A DNA stretch of 64,000 nt from Nocardia africana NBRC 100379 (GCF_001612635.1 NZ_BDAV01000014.1:186001-250000); one strand, 5' to 3'; shown: positions 18,178 to 27,072, counted from the stretch's first letter. The notes: a model not told the origin generated them from the sequence alone. Made by a program: numbers and translations.

Positions 18178-21100
18178 TCAGCCCCAGGCGGTGTTGATGT
18201 GGCCCGGATTCCACATGCCGCCGTGGGTCTCCCGGGTCACCGTGGGCACCGCGGCGGTCGCGGAGGTGTCCCGCGGTGTCAGGCGCTGCAGCTCACCCCA
18301 GTCCCGGCGCCAGTCGTCCTTCAGGTAGGTGGCCAGGGTCTGCGAGCTCAGCAATTGCTGGCTCCAGCCCAGCGGGCCGCCGCCGTCGTGGCTCTCCCAC
18401 AGTGTGGTGTCGTGGGCGGCGGTGCGATCGGGCAGGATGCGCCAACTCGGCACCTGCGCGATCCCGTCGCGGTGGTCGTAGGGCCGCTGGCACGGGAACT
18501 GCAGTCCGACCGCCCAGTCCAGCAGCACCGGGCTGTGCGAGCCCACCATGTCCTGCAGGCTCGTGGTGCGCGGGACGCGCGGCGGCGTCAGCGCCACCCA
18601 CTGGCTGGGGTCGCGGCTGGTGTCCTGGGCGACGATGCGGATCACATCGGCCTGCGGCGGAATCTGGCCGAACGGCACCCGCAGGTTGCGCCACGACGGC
18701 GTCGGCCCGATGTCGACCGGGATCACCGAGCCCAGTGCGTGCGCCTCGGTCGGTGAATCGCTGGCGCCGTATTCGATCTCGACCCGCTGGCCGGGGGTGA
18801 CCACGCCGTCCTTGTCGATCGAGCGGATGCGCCCGGCCGCGGTGATCGCCACGATCCCGGTGCGCTCGGCGGCCGGGGGCAGCCGGTACCAGCCTGTGGT
18901 GAGCTCGGCCGGATCCTGCTCACCGGCGGTGCCCAGTTCCGGGGTGGTGGCCGAGTCCAGGCCGTAAGGCAGTGGCGCACCGGCGGTTTGGGTGCCGGCC
19001 TCGCTCTGGTTCTTCCCGCTGTCGAAGGCGCTGGAGATACTGCTGCTGTTGGTCGGCTCCCCCTGCGGGGTCAGATCGCCGACCCCGTTGGGCACGAATC
19101 CGGTGGCGCCGGCGGTGAAGGTCGTCTGCGGGTCACCGGTCAGCGGCGTCAGCATCGAGGCGTTGGGATCGGTTTCGACGAGGACGTCGTCGGCCAGTCC
19201 GCACGGTTTGCCCAGTACCGCATCCACATTGGAACGGGCCAGCGAGAACGCCGGATACTGGGCGACCGCGCCCTTGGCGAACGAGGCCATCTCGAACACC
19301 ACCAGCAGCGCCGCGGCCACGGTCAGCGGCGGAATCTTCGCCCATCGCCACGCCGACCGCGAAATCCGGTGCGGGGTACCGGGTTCCGGTGCGCGCACAT
19401 GCCACCATCCGGCCAGGGCCAGCAGCACCACGGCCACGGCGAGGAAGACCTTGCTCAGCCCGAAGCCGTGGATCGACGGCGGTTTGTCCCACCACGGAAT
19501 GCCGTAGCTGGACACGTACCACCATTCGTTGACGCTGGTGAAGATCTGCGCCATCACCAGGGCGACCACGGCGCCGAACAGCGCCCGGTTGCGCGGCGAC
19601 CGCATCACCCGCGGGCCGACCGCGACGGCGGTCAGCACCGCCACCGCACCCGCGAGTCCCGCGTACACGCCGTTGTGGTGGGTGAATTTGGTGGGCGTGG
19701 TCGCCATCAGCAGCATCGACGCGAAGGTGATGCCGAGCAGCCGGCGCGCCGGCCCGCCCGCGGTGAACGGGATGCGCCCGCCCTTGCGCAGCAGAACGAA
19801 CACGCAGACCAGCAGGCCCAGCCACATCGCCACCATGCCGAAGCGGCGCCCGATCGAACCGTCGGCGGTCGGCATGAACAGCCACTGATAGTTCAGGTAG
19901 TCGTTGTACCAGGGGTCCGACGGGCCGACCGCGGTGTGCACGCGGCGCATCTCGAACATCGCCGAGAGCGGCTGCACCGAGAACGCGAAGGCCAGCACCA
20001 GGGCTCCGGCCGCGGCCAGCGGCGCGAGCAGAGACCCGTAGCCGTACCCCACGGCCCAGCGGGAACGACGCTCACCCGTAAGCGGATCGGCGGCCAGATC
20101 GCGCGCCCGGGCACTGCCGAAGCGGAACACCGAGCGCATCCCGGCCAGCAGCGGCGCCACGCAGATCACACCCGAGGGCGCCGCGGTGAAACTGAACGCC
20201 GCCACCAGAATCGCGATCGCATACGGCAGCAGACGCCGGGTCGCGATGGCACGTTCCACGAAACACCAGGTGAGCAGGACGCAGACCGCGATCACCGGTT
20301 CCGGCCGCAGACCGTTGTTGTAGGGCAGCCAGACCGCCAGGAAGATCAGCGCACCGGTCCACACCGCCACCCGGTCGTGTCGCACCGCCACACCGAGGCG
20401 GGGAATCACCTCCCGGCTCAGCGCCAGCCAGGTGACCACACCGGCCAGCAGCGTCGGAATCCGCATCCACGGACTGGCGGTGCTGATCTCGGTCATATGC
20501 GCGATGATGTCGTACGGCGGTGTGCCGACGGGGTTTTCGGGCACGCCGAAGAACCGGAAGTAGTTCGCCATATAGCCCGACACCAGCGACGCGCGCGCCA
20601 TGCCGAACTGATAGCCGTCGTCGGAGGTGGTCGAGCCGATGAAATGCCAGATCACCAGACCGCCCAGGACCACGGCGTCGACCGCGCCGAAGCTCCACCA
20701 CCGCTGCGGCAACCAGCGCCGGATGCGCCGGCCGTCGAGCCGGTCCAGACGGAACAGCGCGGCCAGCGCGATGAGGGTGAACACCACCGCCAGCACCGTC
20801 GCGATGCGCTTGATCACGGTGGGCACCACCGAGAATCGGCTGTCGACCTGGGCGGTGACACTGGTTCCGGCGGCCCGGGTCAGGTCGCTGTACACACCGA
20901 CCAGCTGCGGGCGCCAATCACCCTGCAGCGTCACCGGTTTCGCCTCCGTGCCGGTGAAAGTGGCTGTGGTGTGGGAGATTTCGGAATGCACGGTGAACGC
21001 GCAGTCGACGCCGAGCCGGTCCACCGGCACACTGGCCAGAGACTGATTGCGCAGCACCGCTTCGAACTGGCCGGGCTTACCGTCGGTGCCGGGCCGCACC

Positions 21101-21459
21101 CGCGCGACGAAACCGTAGCGCTCCAGGTCCGGGGCGCCGGACGGCATGGTCGCGGTCAGGGTGGAGCCCTGGGCGGGCAGCTGCGCGAGCGCCGCGCACG
21201 GAACGGTGGCGTCGAAGGTCAGCGGAGCATAGGAGACCAGCGGCGCGTCGATGCCGCGGGTCGAGCCCTGCTGCGGCCACGACAGCGTGGTGTGGTCGAT
21301 CTGCACCGGCAACAGCGGCACGGCGATGGCGCACAGGGCGCCCAGGAGACCGGCGATCAGCGCGATCGGCTGGGCCCAGCGAGCTTGTCGTGACCGGTCG
21401 ACCCGGTGTCCCTGTCCTGCCGCGGGCGTGTCGTCCGCCCTCACCATCGTGTCGGTCAC
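18178..21459 (-). CDS. Arabinosyltransferase, EmbA/B/C family
   Basis: A 1093-residue GT-C fold membrane glycosyltransferase that uses decaprenyl-phosphoarabinose to build arabinogalactan or lipoarabinomannan outside the membrane. It has an N-terminal helix, an extracytoplasmic domain (about 50-215), more than ten further helices and a C-terminal carbohydrate-binding domain (from about 720). The acidic motif SDDGY (about 279-283) precedes GMAR, whose methionine (about M287) corresponds to the residue changed in ethambutol-resistant mycobacterial EmbB. The closing QFPCQRPYDH motif is typical. Sequence alone does not settle whether it is EmbA, B or C. Unlike in mycobacteria, no second emb gene lies beside it. 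Confidence 0.93.
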   Translation of the reverse strand: MTDTMVRADDTPAAGQGHRVDRSRQARWAQPIALIAGLLGALCAIAVPLLPVQIDHTTLSWPQQGSTRGIDAPLVSYAPLTFDATVPCAALAQLPAQGSTLTATMPSGAPDLERYGFVARVRPGTDGKPGQFEAVLRNQSLASVPVDRLGVDCAFTVHSEISHTTATFTGTEAKPVTLQGDWRPQLVGVYSDLTRAAGTSVTAQVDSRFSVVPTVIKRIATVLAVVFTLIALAALFRLDRLDGRRIRRWLPQRWWSFGAVDAVVLGGLVIWHFIGSTTSDDGYQFGMARASLVSGYMANYFRFFGVPENPVGTPPYDIIAHMTEISTASPWMRIPTLLAGVVTWLALSREVIPRLGVAVRHDRVAVWTGALIFLAVWLPYNNGLRPEPVIAVCVLLTWCFVERAIATRRLLPYAIAILVAAFSFTAAPSGVICVAPLLAGMRSVFRFGSARARDLAADPLTGERRSRWAVGYGYGSLLAPLAAAGALVLAFAFSVQPLSAMFEMRRVHTAVGPSDPWYNDYLNYQWLFMPTADGSIGRRFGMVAMWLGLLVCVFVLLRKGGRIPFTAGGPARRLLGITFASMLLMATTPTKFTHHNGVYAGLAGAVAVLTAVAVGPRVMRSPRNRALFGAVVALVMAQIFTSVNEWWYVSSYGIPWWDKPPSIHGFGLSKVFLAVAVVLLALAGWWHVRAPEPGTPHRISRSAWRWAKIPPLTVAAALLVVFEMASFAKGAVAQYPAFSLARSNVDAVLGKPCGLADDVLVETDPNASMLTPLTGDPQTTFTAGATGFVPNGVGDLTPQGEPTNSSSISSAFDSGKNQSEAGTQTAGAPLPYGLDSATTPELGTAGEQDPAELTTGWYRLPPAAERTGIVAITAAGRIRSIDKDGVVTPGQRVEIEYGASDSPTEAHALGSVIPVDIGPTPSWRNLRVPFGQIPPQADVIRIVAQDTSRDPSQWVALTPPRVPRTTSLQDMVGSHSPVLLDWAVGLQFPCQRPYDHRDGIAQVPSWRILPDRTAAHDTTLWESHDGGGPLGWSQQLLSSQTLATYLKDDWRRDWGELQRLTPRDTSATAAVPTVTRETHGGMWNPGHINTAWG

Positions 21460-21581
21460 GGAGGCAGATGCTAGCGCGGGGTGTCGGGGCCGAACGAAGT
21501 CGTCCGACCTTTCTCAGTCTTTGTTCAGTTTCGTTGTGCGTCCGGCACGGCATCGCCCCTCGTCATCGCGCTGGGACGACT

Positions 21582-21614
21582 CGGGCCGGCGTTCCGCGCG
21601 GAAACGCCGGCCCG
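21582..21614 (-). terminator. Terminator hairpin after the MTB12-like gene
   Basis: Twelve-bp perfect stem (CGGGCCGGCGTT / AACGCCGGCCCG) with a 9-base loop, 18 bases beyond the stop of the MTB12-like gene and before the emb start. It has no T-tract. Confidence 0.7.
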
Positions 21615-21631
21615 GGCCGGTACGACGAGAC

Positions 21632-22141
21632 CTACTCGCACGCGGGCGACTGCTGGCCCAGGTTCTTCAGTCCGGCGCAGGCCCAGCTCTTCTGCAGCTT
21701 CCAGCTGTTGCCCTGGGCGACGAACGGCACGTCGGCCTTGGTGGGCGCACCGCCGTTGACGGAGAAGTCCACCTTCGCGGTCAGCGTGTCGCCGCCGAGA
21801 TACGCCACATCGGTGACGTTGATCTTGGCGTTGTTCTGCTGATACGCGTCGGTCAGCTTCTGCATCATCTCGGGGTCCTTGGCGAGGGCGTCCTGACCGT
21901 CCTCGAGCCACTGCGCCTTCTGCGCGGCCGGCACGCCCGGGTCCAGCGCCTGCGCCAGCTCCGAGTTCAGATCGGCGACCGTGGGCACCGGCGGCACGTT
22001 GGCGGCCGAGGTGGCGGCGGCCTTGGTCGTGGTGGACTTGTGGCTCGAGTGCTTGTCACCGCTACCGCAGGCCGACATGCCGAGCGCAGCCACGACTGCC
22101 AGGGTGGCGACCGCGATGCGTCCAGTCATCTGAAGCTTCAA
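21632..22141 (-). CDS. MTB12-like low-molecular-weight antigen lipoprotein
   Basis: A 169-residue lipoprotein. The signal (VATLAVVAALGMSACGSG) ends in lipobox MSAC. A Ser/Thr/Lys linker follows (about 28-50). The mature domain resembles the MTB12/CFP2 family of secreted mycobacterial antigens (Rv2376c), a small cystatin-like fold also seen in several Nocardia lipoproteins: ALDPGVPAAQKAQWLEDGQ, the central DVAYLGGDTLTAKVDFSVNG strand and the closing SWKLQKSWACAGL. Two cysteines near the C-terminus may pair. It is a single-gene unit ending at a hairpin. Function unknown. Confidence 0.83.
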   Translation of the reverse strand: MKLQMTGRIAVATLAVVAALGMSACGSGDKHSSHKSTTTKAAATSAANVPPVPTVADLNSELAQALDPGVPAAQKAQWLEDGQDALAKDPEMMQKLTDAYQQNNAKINVTDVAYLGGDTLTAKVDFSVNGGAPTKADVPFVAQGNSWKLQKSWACAGLKNLGQQSPACE

Positions 22142-22241
22142 TGCTCGTCCTTTGCGTTCGAGTTGGTCTGGTTCCGTTCACGTGACAGCTCCCACCCGAC
22201 CGGCGGCAGTGCACGAGTGGCCTCACGCTACCCGCCAAATT

Positions 22242-23774
22242 TCAACGAAGACTAAGGAGCGGATCGGCCGGGGTGAGATCGTCATCGTCGGCAGCGAACG
22301 TATACGCCGGGCCCGGCCCTGTCGAGCGGGTCTCGAATCGGACGGTGACCCGGCCGTGCCCGCTGCCCTGTACCCAGCCGTGGCCATACCGGGGATGGCC
22401 GACATCGCGTCCGGGATACCAGAACTCGGTGGTGTAGGAACGCGTCGGCGGCGGCACGACCGGCTCGGCCGCGAGCGCCGGTGCGGCGATCGGTTCCTCG
22501 AAGACCGCGGCGCCCACCGCACCCGTGTCGCGATCCAGCTCGGGGAACAGCGATTCCTGCCGCACCGCCGACAAACCGCCGAAACCCACGCCCACCAACC
22601 GAATCGAGCCCAGTTCGACGGGATCGATGGCCGAGCGCTGCGCCGCGGCGGTGAGCGTGGCCGGATCGGTGGTGGCATAGGGCAGCGTGAGCGAGCGCGT
22701 CACGATGCTCATATCGCTCTTCTTCAATTTCAGGACCACCGTGCGGGCCGCGCGGCCGTCGCGCAGCAGCCGCCGGTGTGCGGCCTGGGCCATCGCCTCG
22801 ATCGCCGGGCGCAGCTGCGCCAACGTGACGATGTCGGTCTCGTAGGTGGTTTCGGCGCTGATCTGTTTGGCCTCGGCCCGCTCGGCGACCGGCCGTTCGT
22901 CGATACCGCGAGCGAGCCGGTGCAGCGCCGCGCCGACACTGCCGCCCAGCAGCGAGACCGCCTCCGGCTCGGGCAGCGCCGCGAACGCACCGACGGTTTC
23001 GATGCCCACCGAACGCAGCCGATGTTCGGCCACCGGCCCGATCCCCCACAGTTTGCGCACGGGCAGCCCGGCCAGCAGCGCCTGCTGTTCGGCCGGTGAA
23101 ATCACCCGCACCCCATCGGGTTTCGCGAGTCCGGACGCGATCTTGGCCAGCTGTTTGCCGGTGCCGGCGCCGACCGAGGCCACCAGCCCGGTTCGCTCCC
23201 GCACCGATTGCCGCAGCCGCTCACAGAATTCGCGCACCTGCCGGACGTCGGCGCCGGCGAGTTCGGCGGGCTCACCGAACGCCTCGTCGAACGACAGCGT
23301 CTCGAGCACCGGAATCCACGACCGCAGCGTCTCGAAGACCTGCCCGCTGACTTCGCCGTAGACCACCCCGCGCGGCGGGATCACCACGGCGGTGACGCCG
23401 ACCAGCCGGCGCGCCTGATGCATGGGCATCGCCGACCGCGCGCCGAAGACCCGCGCCTCGTAGCTGGCGCCGGCGACGACGCCCCGGCCGCCCATCCCGC
23501 CGACGAGTACGGGCCGGCCCCGCAATGTCGGGCGGGTCAGCTGTTCGACCGAGGCGAAGAAGGCGTCCATATCGATATGCAGCACCCAGCGCCGCGCCGC
23601 CACCGTGTCGGCTCCGAAATTGCTGTCGGATTCCTGTGCGTGCAGATGCACTGCCGGCCCACCCCCGGTACCCGCACCGACCCCGGCGGATGCGCGCTGA
23701 CCAGGCACGAGACCGCCGGTAGCCGCGTCGGGGGCAGAGTGCATACCCGGAAATCTACGCGTGGGCACCGACAT
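22242..23774 (-). CDS. dinB: Y-family DNA polymerase IV, DinX-type, with C-terminal extension
   Basis: Error-prone translesion polymerase. The palm carries DMDAFFASVEQ (about residue 68) and LSFDEAFGEP, supplying the metal-binding acidic residues, and an HhH region (KLWGIGPVAEHRL) and little finger follow. A canonical beta-clamp binding motif QESLF lies after the little finger. Beyond it come about 90 extra residues ending in GHPRYGHGWVQGSGHGRVTVRF, which resembles the small Tudor-like C-terminal module of UvrD/PcrA helicases. The total of 510 residues is longer than E. coli Pol IV (351). The orthologue in M. tuberculosis is DinX (Rv1537), also near ileS and lspA. The start may instead be the ATG at 23744. 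Confidence 0.9.
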   Translation of the reverse strand: MSVPTRRFPGMHSAPDAATGGLVPGQRASAGVGAGTGGGPAVHLHAQESDSNFGADTVAARRWVLHIDMDAFFASVEQLTRPTLRGRPVLVGGMGGRGVVAGASYEARVFGARSAMPMHQARRLVGVTAVVIPPRGVVYGEVSGQVFETLRSWIPVLETLSFDEAFGEPAELAGADVRQVREFCERLRQSVRERTGLVASVGAGTGKQLAKIASGLAKPDGVRVISPAEQQALLAGLPVRKLWGIGPVAEHRLRSVGIETVGAFAALPEPEAVSLLGGSVGAALHRLARGIDERPVAERAEAKQISAETTYETDIVTLAQLRPAIEAMAQAAHRRLLRDGRAARTVVLKLKKSDMSIVTRSLTLPYATTDPATLTAAAQRSAIDPVELGSIRLVGVGFGGLSAVRQESLFPELDRDTGAVGAAVFEEPIAAPALAAEPVVPPPTRSYTTEFWYPGRDVGHPRYGHGWVQGSGHGRVTVRFETRSTGPGPAYTFAADDDDLTPADPLLSLR

Positions 23775-23806
23775 ATCCGGCAGCGGAAGTGTGTGATGAT
23801 CGGTTC

Positions 23807-24685
23807 ATGACCATCCGCAAGGCAGTGATCCCAGCCGCCGGCATCGGCTCCCGCCTGCTGCCGCTGACCAAGGCCATCCCCAAGGAGATGCTGCCGGTCG
23901 GCGACAAACCGGTGATCGAGCACACCGTGCGGGAGCTGGTAGCCTCCGGCATCACCGATATCACGATCGTGGTGAGCGGCGGGAAGTCCCTGATCCAGGA
24001 CCATTTCCGCCCCAATCCGGCATTGGTGGCGCAGCTGCGCGCCGACGGTAAATCCGCCTATGCCGACGCCGTGGAAGAGGTCGGCGAACTCGGCCGGCTC
24101 GGCCACATCACCTATCTGGACCAGCACGGTCCCTACGGCAACGGCACGCCCGTGCTCAACGCCGCCCGCGCACTGGGCGACGAGCCGATGCTGGTGTTGT
24201 GGCCCGACGACGTCTTCGTCGCCGAGATACCCCGCGCGCAGCAGCTCATCGACGCCTACAACAAGACCGGCTCGCCGGTGCTGGCGCTGATGCCGATGGA
24301 TCCGGCCGACTCCCAGCGTTACGGCGTGCCGGTGGTCGAGGATTCCTTCGAGCCCGGCCTCATGCGCATCAGCGGGCTCCGGGAGAAGCCGAAGCCGGAG
24401 GACGCGCCCTCGGCCTACGCCGCGATCGGCGGCTACGTCGTGACCCCCGGCATCGTCGACGAACTGCGCAAGCAGGTCGACCAGTGGTACACCCACCGCA
24501 CCGGTGAGGTGTATCTGACCGACGCGATCAACGTGTTCGCCGCCTCGAACCCGGTCTACGGACAGGTGATTCGCGGCCGCTGGTACGACACGGGCAATCC
24601 GGCGGACTACCTGGTCGCCCAGTTCGCCTCCGCGCTCAGCCATCCCCAGTACGGGCCGCTGCTGCGCGATCTGTGCAACGAGTGA
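23807..24685 (+). CDS. galU: UTP-glucose-1-phosphate uridylyltransferase
   Basis: Makes UDP-glucose from UTP and glucose-1-phosphate, feeding envelope polysaccharide and glycolipid synthesis. The 292 residues show the nucleotidyltransferase N-terminus IPAAGIGSRLLPLTKAIPKEMLPV with the conserved Lys/Glu, the LPVGDKPVIE segment, the LWPDDVFV metal-binding aspartates, LREKPKP and GRWYDTGNP near the end. Length is normal. I chose the ATG at 23807 because family members begin at this point. It is divergent from dinX with only 32 bases between starts, so the promoters must overlap. UDP-glucose would also be the likely donor for the carotenoid glycosyltransferase at 58425, which is an inference. Confidence 0.95.
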   Translation: MTIRKAVIPAAGIGSRLLPLTKAIPKEMLPVGDKPVIEHTVRELVASGITDITIVVSGGKSLIQDHFRPNPALVAQLRADGKSAYADAVEEVGELGRLGHITYLDQHGPYGNGTPVLNAARALGDEPMLVLWPDDVFVAEIPRAQQLIDAYNKTGSPVLALMPMDPADSQRYGVPVVEDSFEPGLMRISGLREKPKPEDAPSAYAAIGGYVVTPGIVDELRKQVDQWYTHRTGEVYLTDAINVFAASNPVYGQVIRGRWYDTGNPADYLVAQFASALSHPQYGPLLRDLCNE

Positions 24686-24695
24686 GACCGAGCGG

Positions 24696-25142
24696 TCAGC
24701 CGCCGTCGGCGGCGTTGTAGCGCTCCAGGTAGGCGGCGAGCTGGGCGACGTCGCGATCGTCCCAGTCGCGGAAACGCTCGCTCACGGCGGCACTGCGCGC
24801 TCGTTCGGAGTCGGCCGCGACGCGCCTGCCCTCCGGCGTGGCGCGCAGGACGTGATTGCGGCGGTTGGCCGGGTCGACCTCCTTGACGAGGTAGCCCTGC
24901 TTCTCCAGCGCCGCCACCTGCCTGCTCATCGTGGACTTGTCGAGCACGAAATACTCGGCCAGTTCGGCGGCGAGGCAGCCGTCGCGCGCGATCACCAGGT
25001 CGAGAATGCTGTAGGCCACCAGCGGCAGCTCGGGATACAGCTCGGCGGCGCGCCCGCGGGCGCGGCGGGCGAACGCGGTGAGCTCCCGCTGGATTGTCTG
25101 AATCGCCACAGTGCGGGACGGGTATGACTGCGACCCCTTCAT
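24696..25142 (-). CDS. MarR-family transcriptional regulator
   Basis: A 148-residue winged-helix regulator. The DNA-binding part is about residues 45-105: LVAYSILDLVIARDGCLAAELAEYF leads into the recognition helix region LDKSTMSRQVAALEKQGYL, followed by the wing DPANRRNHVLRATPEGR. The flanking helices (residues 8-40 and 115-145) form the usual dimer interface. I chose the ATG at 25142; a palindrome covers the bases just before it. The gene is divergent from a membrane-transport-like gene whose expression it most probably controls along with its own. The ligand is unknown. Its stop is 10 bases past the convergent galU stop. Confidence 0.88.
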   Translation of the reverse strand: MKGSQSYPSRTVAIQTIQRELTAFARRARGRAAELYPELPLVAYSILDLVIARDGCLAAELAEYFVLDKSTMSRQVAALEKQGYLVKEVDPANRRNHVLRATPEGRRVAADSERARSAAVSERFRDWDDRDVAQLAAYLERYNAADGG

Positions 25143-25143
25143 G

Positions 25144-25172
25144 GTTGTATAGTACAACAAACAATAGTTGTA
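25144..25172. promoter_or_regulatory. Probable MarR operator between divergent genes
   Basis: A perfect 6-3-6 palindrome (GTTGTA TAG TACAAC, 25144-25158) begins two bases before the marR start codon. A further half-site GTTGTA lies at 25167-25172, 23 bases on. On the plus strand TTGTAT (25145) could act as -35, with a T-rich -10 about 18 bases later. On the minus strand TACTAT (25154-25149) lies six bases from the marR ATG, as expected for a leaderless transcript. The AT-rich island is conspicuous in this GC-rich region. Confidence 0.7.
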
Positions 25173-25197
25173 TTTACCAACCTTTGGAGTGACGTTC

Positions 25198-26388
25198 ATG
25201 TCCCTGCACCAGCTACGGCACATGGCCGGACATCTGCTGACCCCGCTGCTCATGTGCCTGGGTATGGGCCTGGCCTATCTGGGTGCCTTCCACCAGCCCG
25301 AGCCCCACCACGTGCAGGTCGCGATCGTCGGCGACAGCCCCCAGGTCAAGGTGATGGCACAGACGCTGAAGGACCGGGCCGGTGACGCGCTCGACGTCGT
25401 CACGATCGCCGATCGCGCCGATGCCGTGGACCGGTTGCAGCATCGCGATCTGGCCGGCGCCTTCGTCCCCGATGCGCAATCCCCCGAACTGCTTGTCGCC
25501 AAGGCGAATTCGGATACCACCGCCATGGCCGTCGAGACGGTGTTCGGCGCCGTGACCGCCCAGCAGAATCTGCCGCTGCGCACGATCGACATCGCGCCCT
25601 CCGCCTCGGGCGACCCGACCGGACAGGGCCTGTTCTTCGTGCTGGTCGCGCTCAGTATCGGCGCCTACGGCAGCGTGGCGGCGATCAGCGTCGCCGGCGC
25701 GGGCACGCGCATGGCCGTGCGGGCGCTGACCGCGGTGGCCACCTCGTTCGTCGTGAGTGTGATCGGCATCGTGCTGGCGGGACCGGTCTTCCACATCGTC
25801 GACCACGACTACGCCTCGATCTGGGCGATGGCCTGGTTGTACGCCGCGGGCATCCTCTTCATCGGCATCGGCCTGCACCCGTTCCTGAAGCGCTGGACCA
25901 CGCTCGCGATGATGGTGCTGTTCGTGATGCTGAACTTCACCACCTCCGGCGGCATCTACCGCCCCGAACTGCAGAACGGCTTCTTCGGCGCCCTGCATTC
26001 GTTCTGGAACGGCGCGGGCTTCGTCGAGGGCGCCCGCAGCCTGCTCTACTTCGACGGCAACGGCGGCCTCGGCGGCCGGATCGTGAGCCTGGCGCTGTGG
26101 TTCGCGGCCGGTGTGGTGCTGGTGCTCGTGGGCGGCGCCTACGAACGCCGCCGCGCGGCCGCACAGTCCCCGGCGCATGTGCCAGCGCACGCGGCCATGT
26201 CCGTAGCGGCCCATGCTGCAGCACAGGATTCCGCGCGGGCAGTGCCCGCCGGTGCGTCGGCGGCGGCCCCGGCCCATGCGGCAGCACCCGCAGCTGCGGC
26301 GCCCATGTCCGGGAACGCCGCGTCGGGTGAAGATTTCGACGAGGACTCCGACGCCGAGGAGGAAATCGAGCAGGCGGTCGGCGTCTGA
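25198..26388 (+). CDS. YhgE/ABC-2-like membrane protein with Ala/His-rich and acidic tail
   Basis: A 396-residue membrane protein. One helix near the N-terminus (about 12-30) leads to an extracytoplasmic domain (about 35-130, VQVAIVGDSPQVKVMAQTL onward). About six more helices follow from about 140, a layout like YhgE/Pip and ABC-2 permease-type exporters; no ATPase gene is adjacent. The last 70 residues are low-complexity, with repeats of AHAA and PAHA, then an acidic end (DFDEDSDAEEEIEQ). The start ATG at 25198 has TTGGAG 8 bases upstream. Divergence from marR suggests inducible efflux or envelope export. The substrate is unknown. Confidence 0.75.
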   Translation: MSLHQLRHMAGHLLTPLLMCLGMGLAYLGAFHQPEPHHVQVAIVGDSPQVKVMAQTLKDRAGDALDVVTIADRADAVDRLQHRDLAGAFVPDAQSPELLVAKANSDTTAMAVETVFGAVTAQQNLPLRTIDIAPSASGDPTGQGLFFVLVALSIGAYGSVAAISVAGAGTRMAVRALTAVATSFVVSVIGIVLAGPVFHIVDHDYASIWAMAWLYAAGILFIGIGLHPFLKRWTTLAMMVLFVMLNFTTSGGIYRPELQNGFFGALHSFWNGAGFVEGARSLLYFDGNGGLGGRIVSLALWFAAGVVLVLVGGAYERRRAAAQSPAHVPAHAAMSVAAHAAAQDSARAVPAGASAAAPAHAAAPAAAAPMSGNAASGEDFDEDSDAEEEIEQAVGV

Positions 26389-26452
26389 GCTCGCGCCGCC
26401 GTGCGATAGGGCTGCGGCGATCGCGATCGGCGACGCGCGCACACACCACCGA

Positions 26453-26491
26453 GTGCCCGGGCTGCGGTACGAGAATCCGCCGCCCGGGCAC
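26453..26491. terminator. Terminator between the YhgE-like and NlpC/P60 genes
   Basis: Hairpin with 9-bp perfect outer arms (GTGCCCGGG / CCCGGGCAC) and partly paired inner bases (GCGG/CCGC), between convergent stop codons. Confidence 0.7.
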
Positions 26492-26496
26492 CCGTC

Positions 26497-27072
26497 TCAG
26501 AAGAAGCGCCGGATCGCGTAGATGTCGAATTCGCTCAGCGGCGTCAGTCCGATCGGCACACCGGGCCCGTAGGCGTTGAGCAGCATGCCGCCGCCGGCGT
26601 AGATGCCCTCGTGGGAGCCGTCGGTGTTCACGATGACCACGTCGCCGGGCATCATCGCGCCGAGCGGCACGGCGCTGCCCGCGGTGGCCTGCTGCCAGGT
26701 CGTGCGCGGCAGCATGATGCCGACCTGCCGGAACGCCCACTGCACCAGTCCGGAGCAGTCGTAGGCGTCGGGCCCGGTCCCACCCCATTCGTAGGGCTTG
26801 CCGGCCTGGGAGCCGGCGATGCTCAGGGCGATCGACGCCCGCGGGCTGGGCAGCGGGAGCGCCGCGGAACCGCTGGCACTGCCGGACGCCGATCCGCTCC
26901 CCGAGCCGGAGCTGCTGCCGGTGTCGAGGGATCCGGAGGAACTGCCGGTGTCGGCGGGCTCGGCGCTCGCCGGGCCTGCCCACATTGATACGGAGACGGC
27001 CGCGGCGATCGCGGCCAGGAGATAGCGGGTGTATCTGCGGCGCGAGGATCCGCGCACGGATGACGGTGCCAT
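26497..27072 (-). CDS. Secreted NlpC/P60 peptidoglycan endopeptidase
   Basis: A 191-residue exported cysteine peptidase that probably cleaves gamma-D-Glu-mDAP bonds in peptidoglycan. A signal peptide with an AxA site (MWAGPASAEPAD) is followed by a Gly/Ser linker (about 47-72) and an NlpC/P60 domain from about 80. The catalytic cysteine is in YDCSGLVQWAF, the histidine in SHEGIYAGGG, and a third polar residue should follow near NAYG. PYEWGGTGPDAYDCSG is the family signature. I chose the ATG at 27072; the 33 codons upstream are not signal-like. It stands alone, and the intergenic region upstream exceeds 600 bases. Confidence 0.9.
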   Translation of the reverse strand: MAPSSVRGSSRRRYTRYLLAAIAAAVSVSMWAGPASAEPADTGSSSGSLDTGSSSGSGSGSASGSASGSAALPLPSPRASIALSIAGSQAGKPYEWGGTGPDAYDCSGLVQWAFRQVGIMLPRTTWQQATAGSAVPLGAMMPGDVVIVNTDGSHEGIYAGGGMLLNAYGPGVPIGLTPLSEFDIYAIRRFF

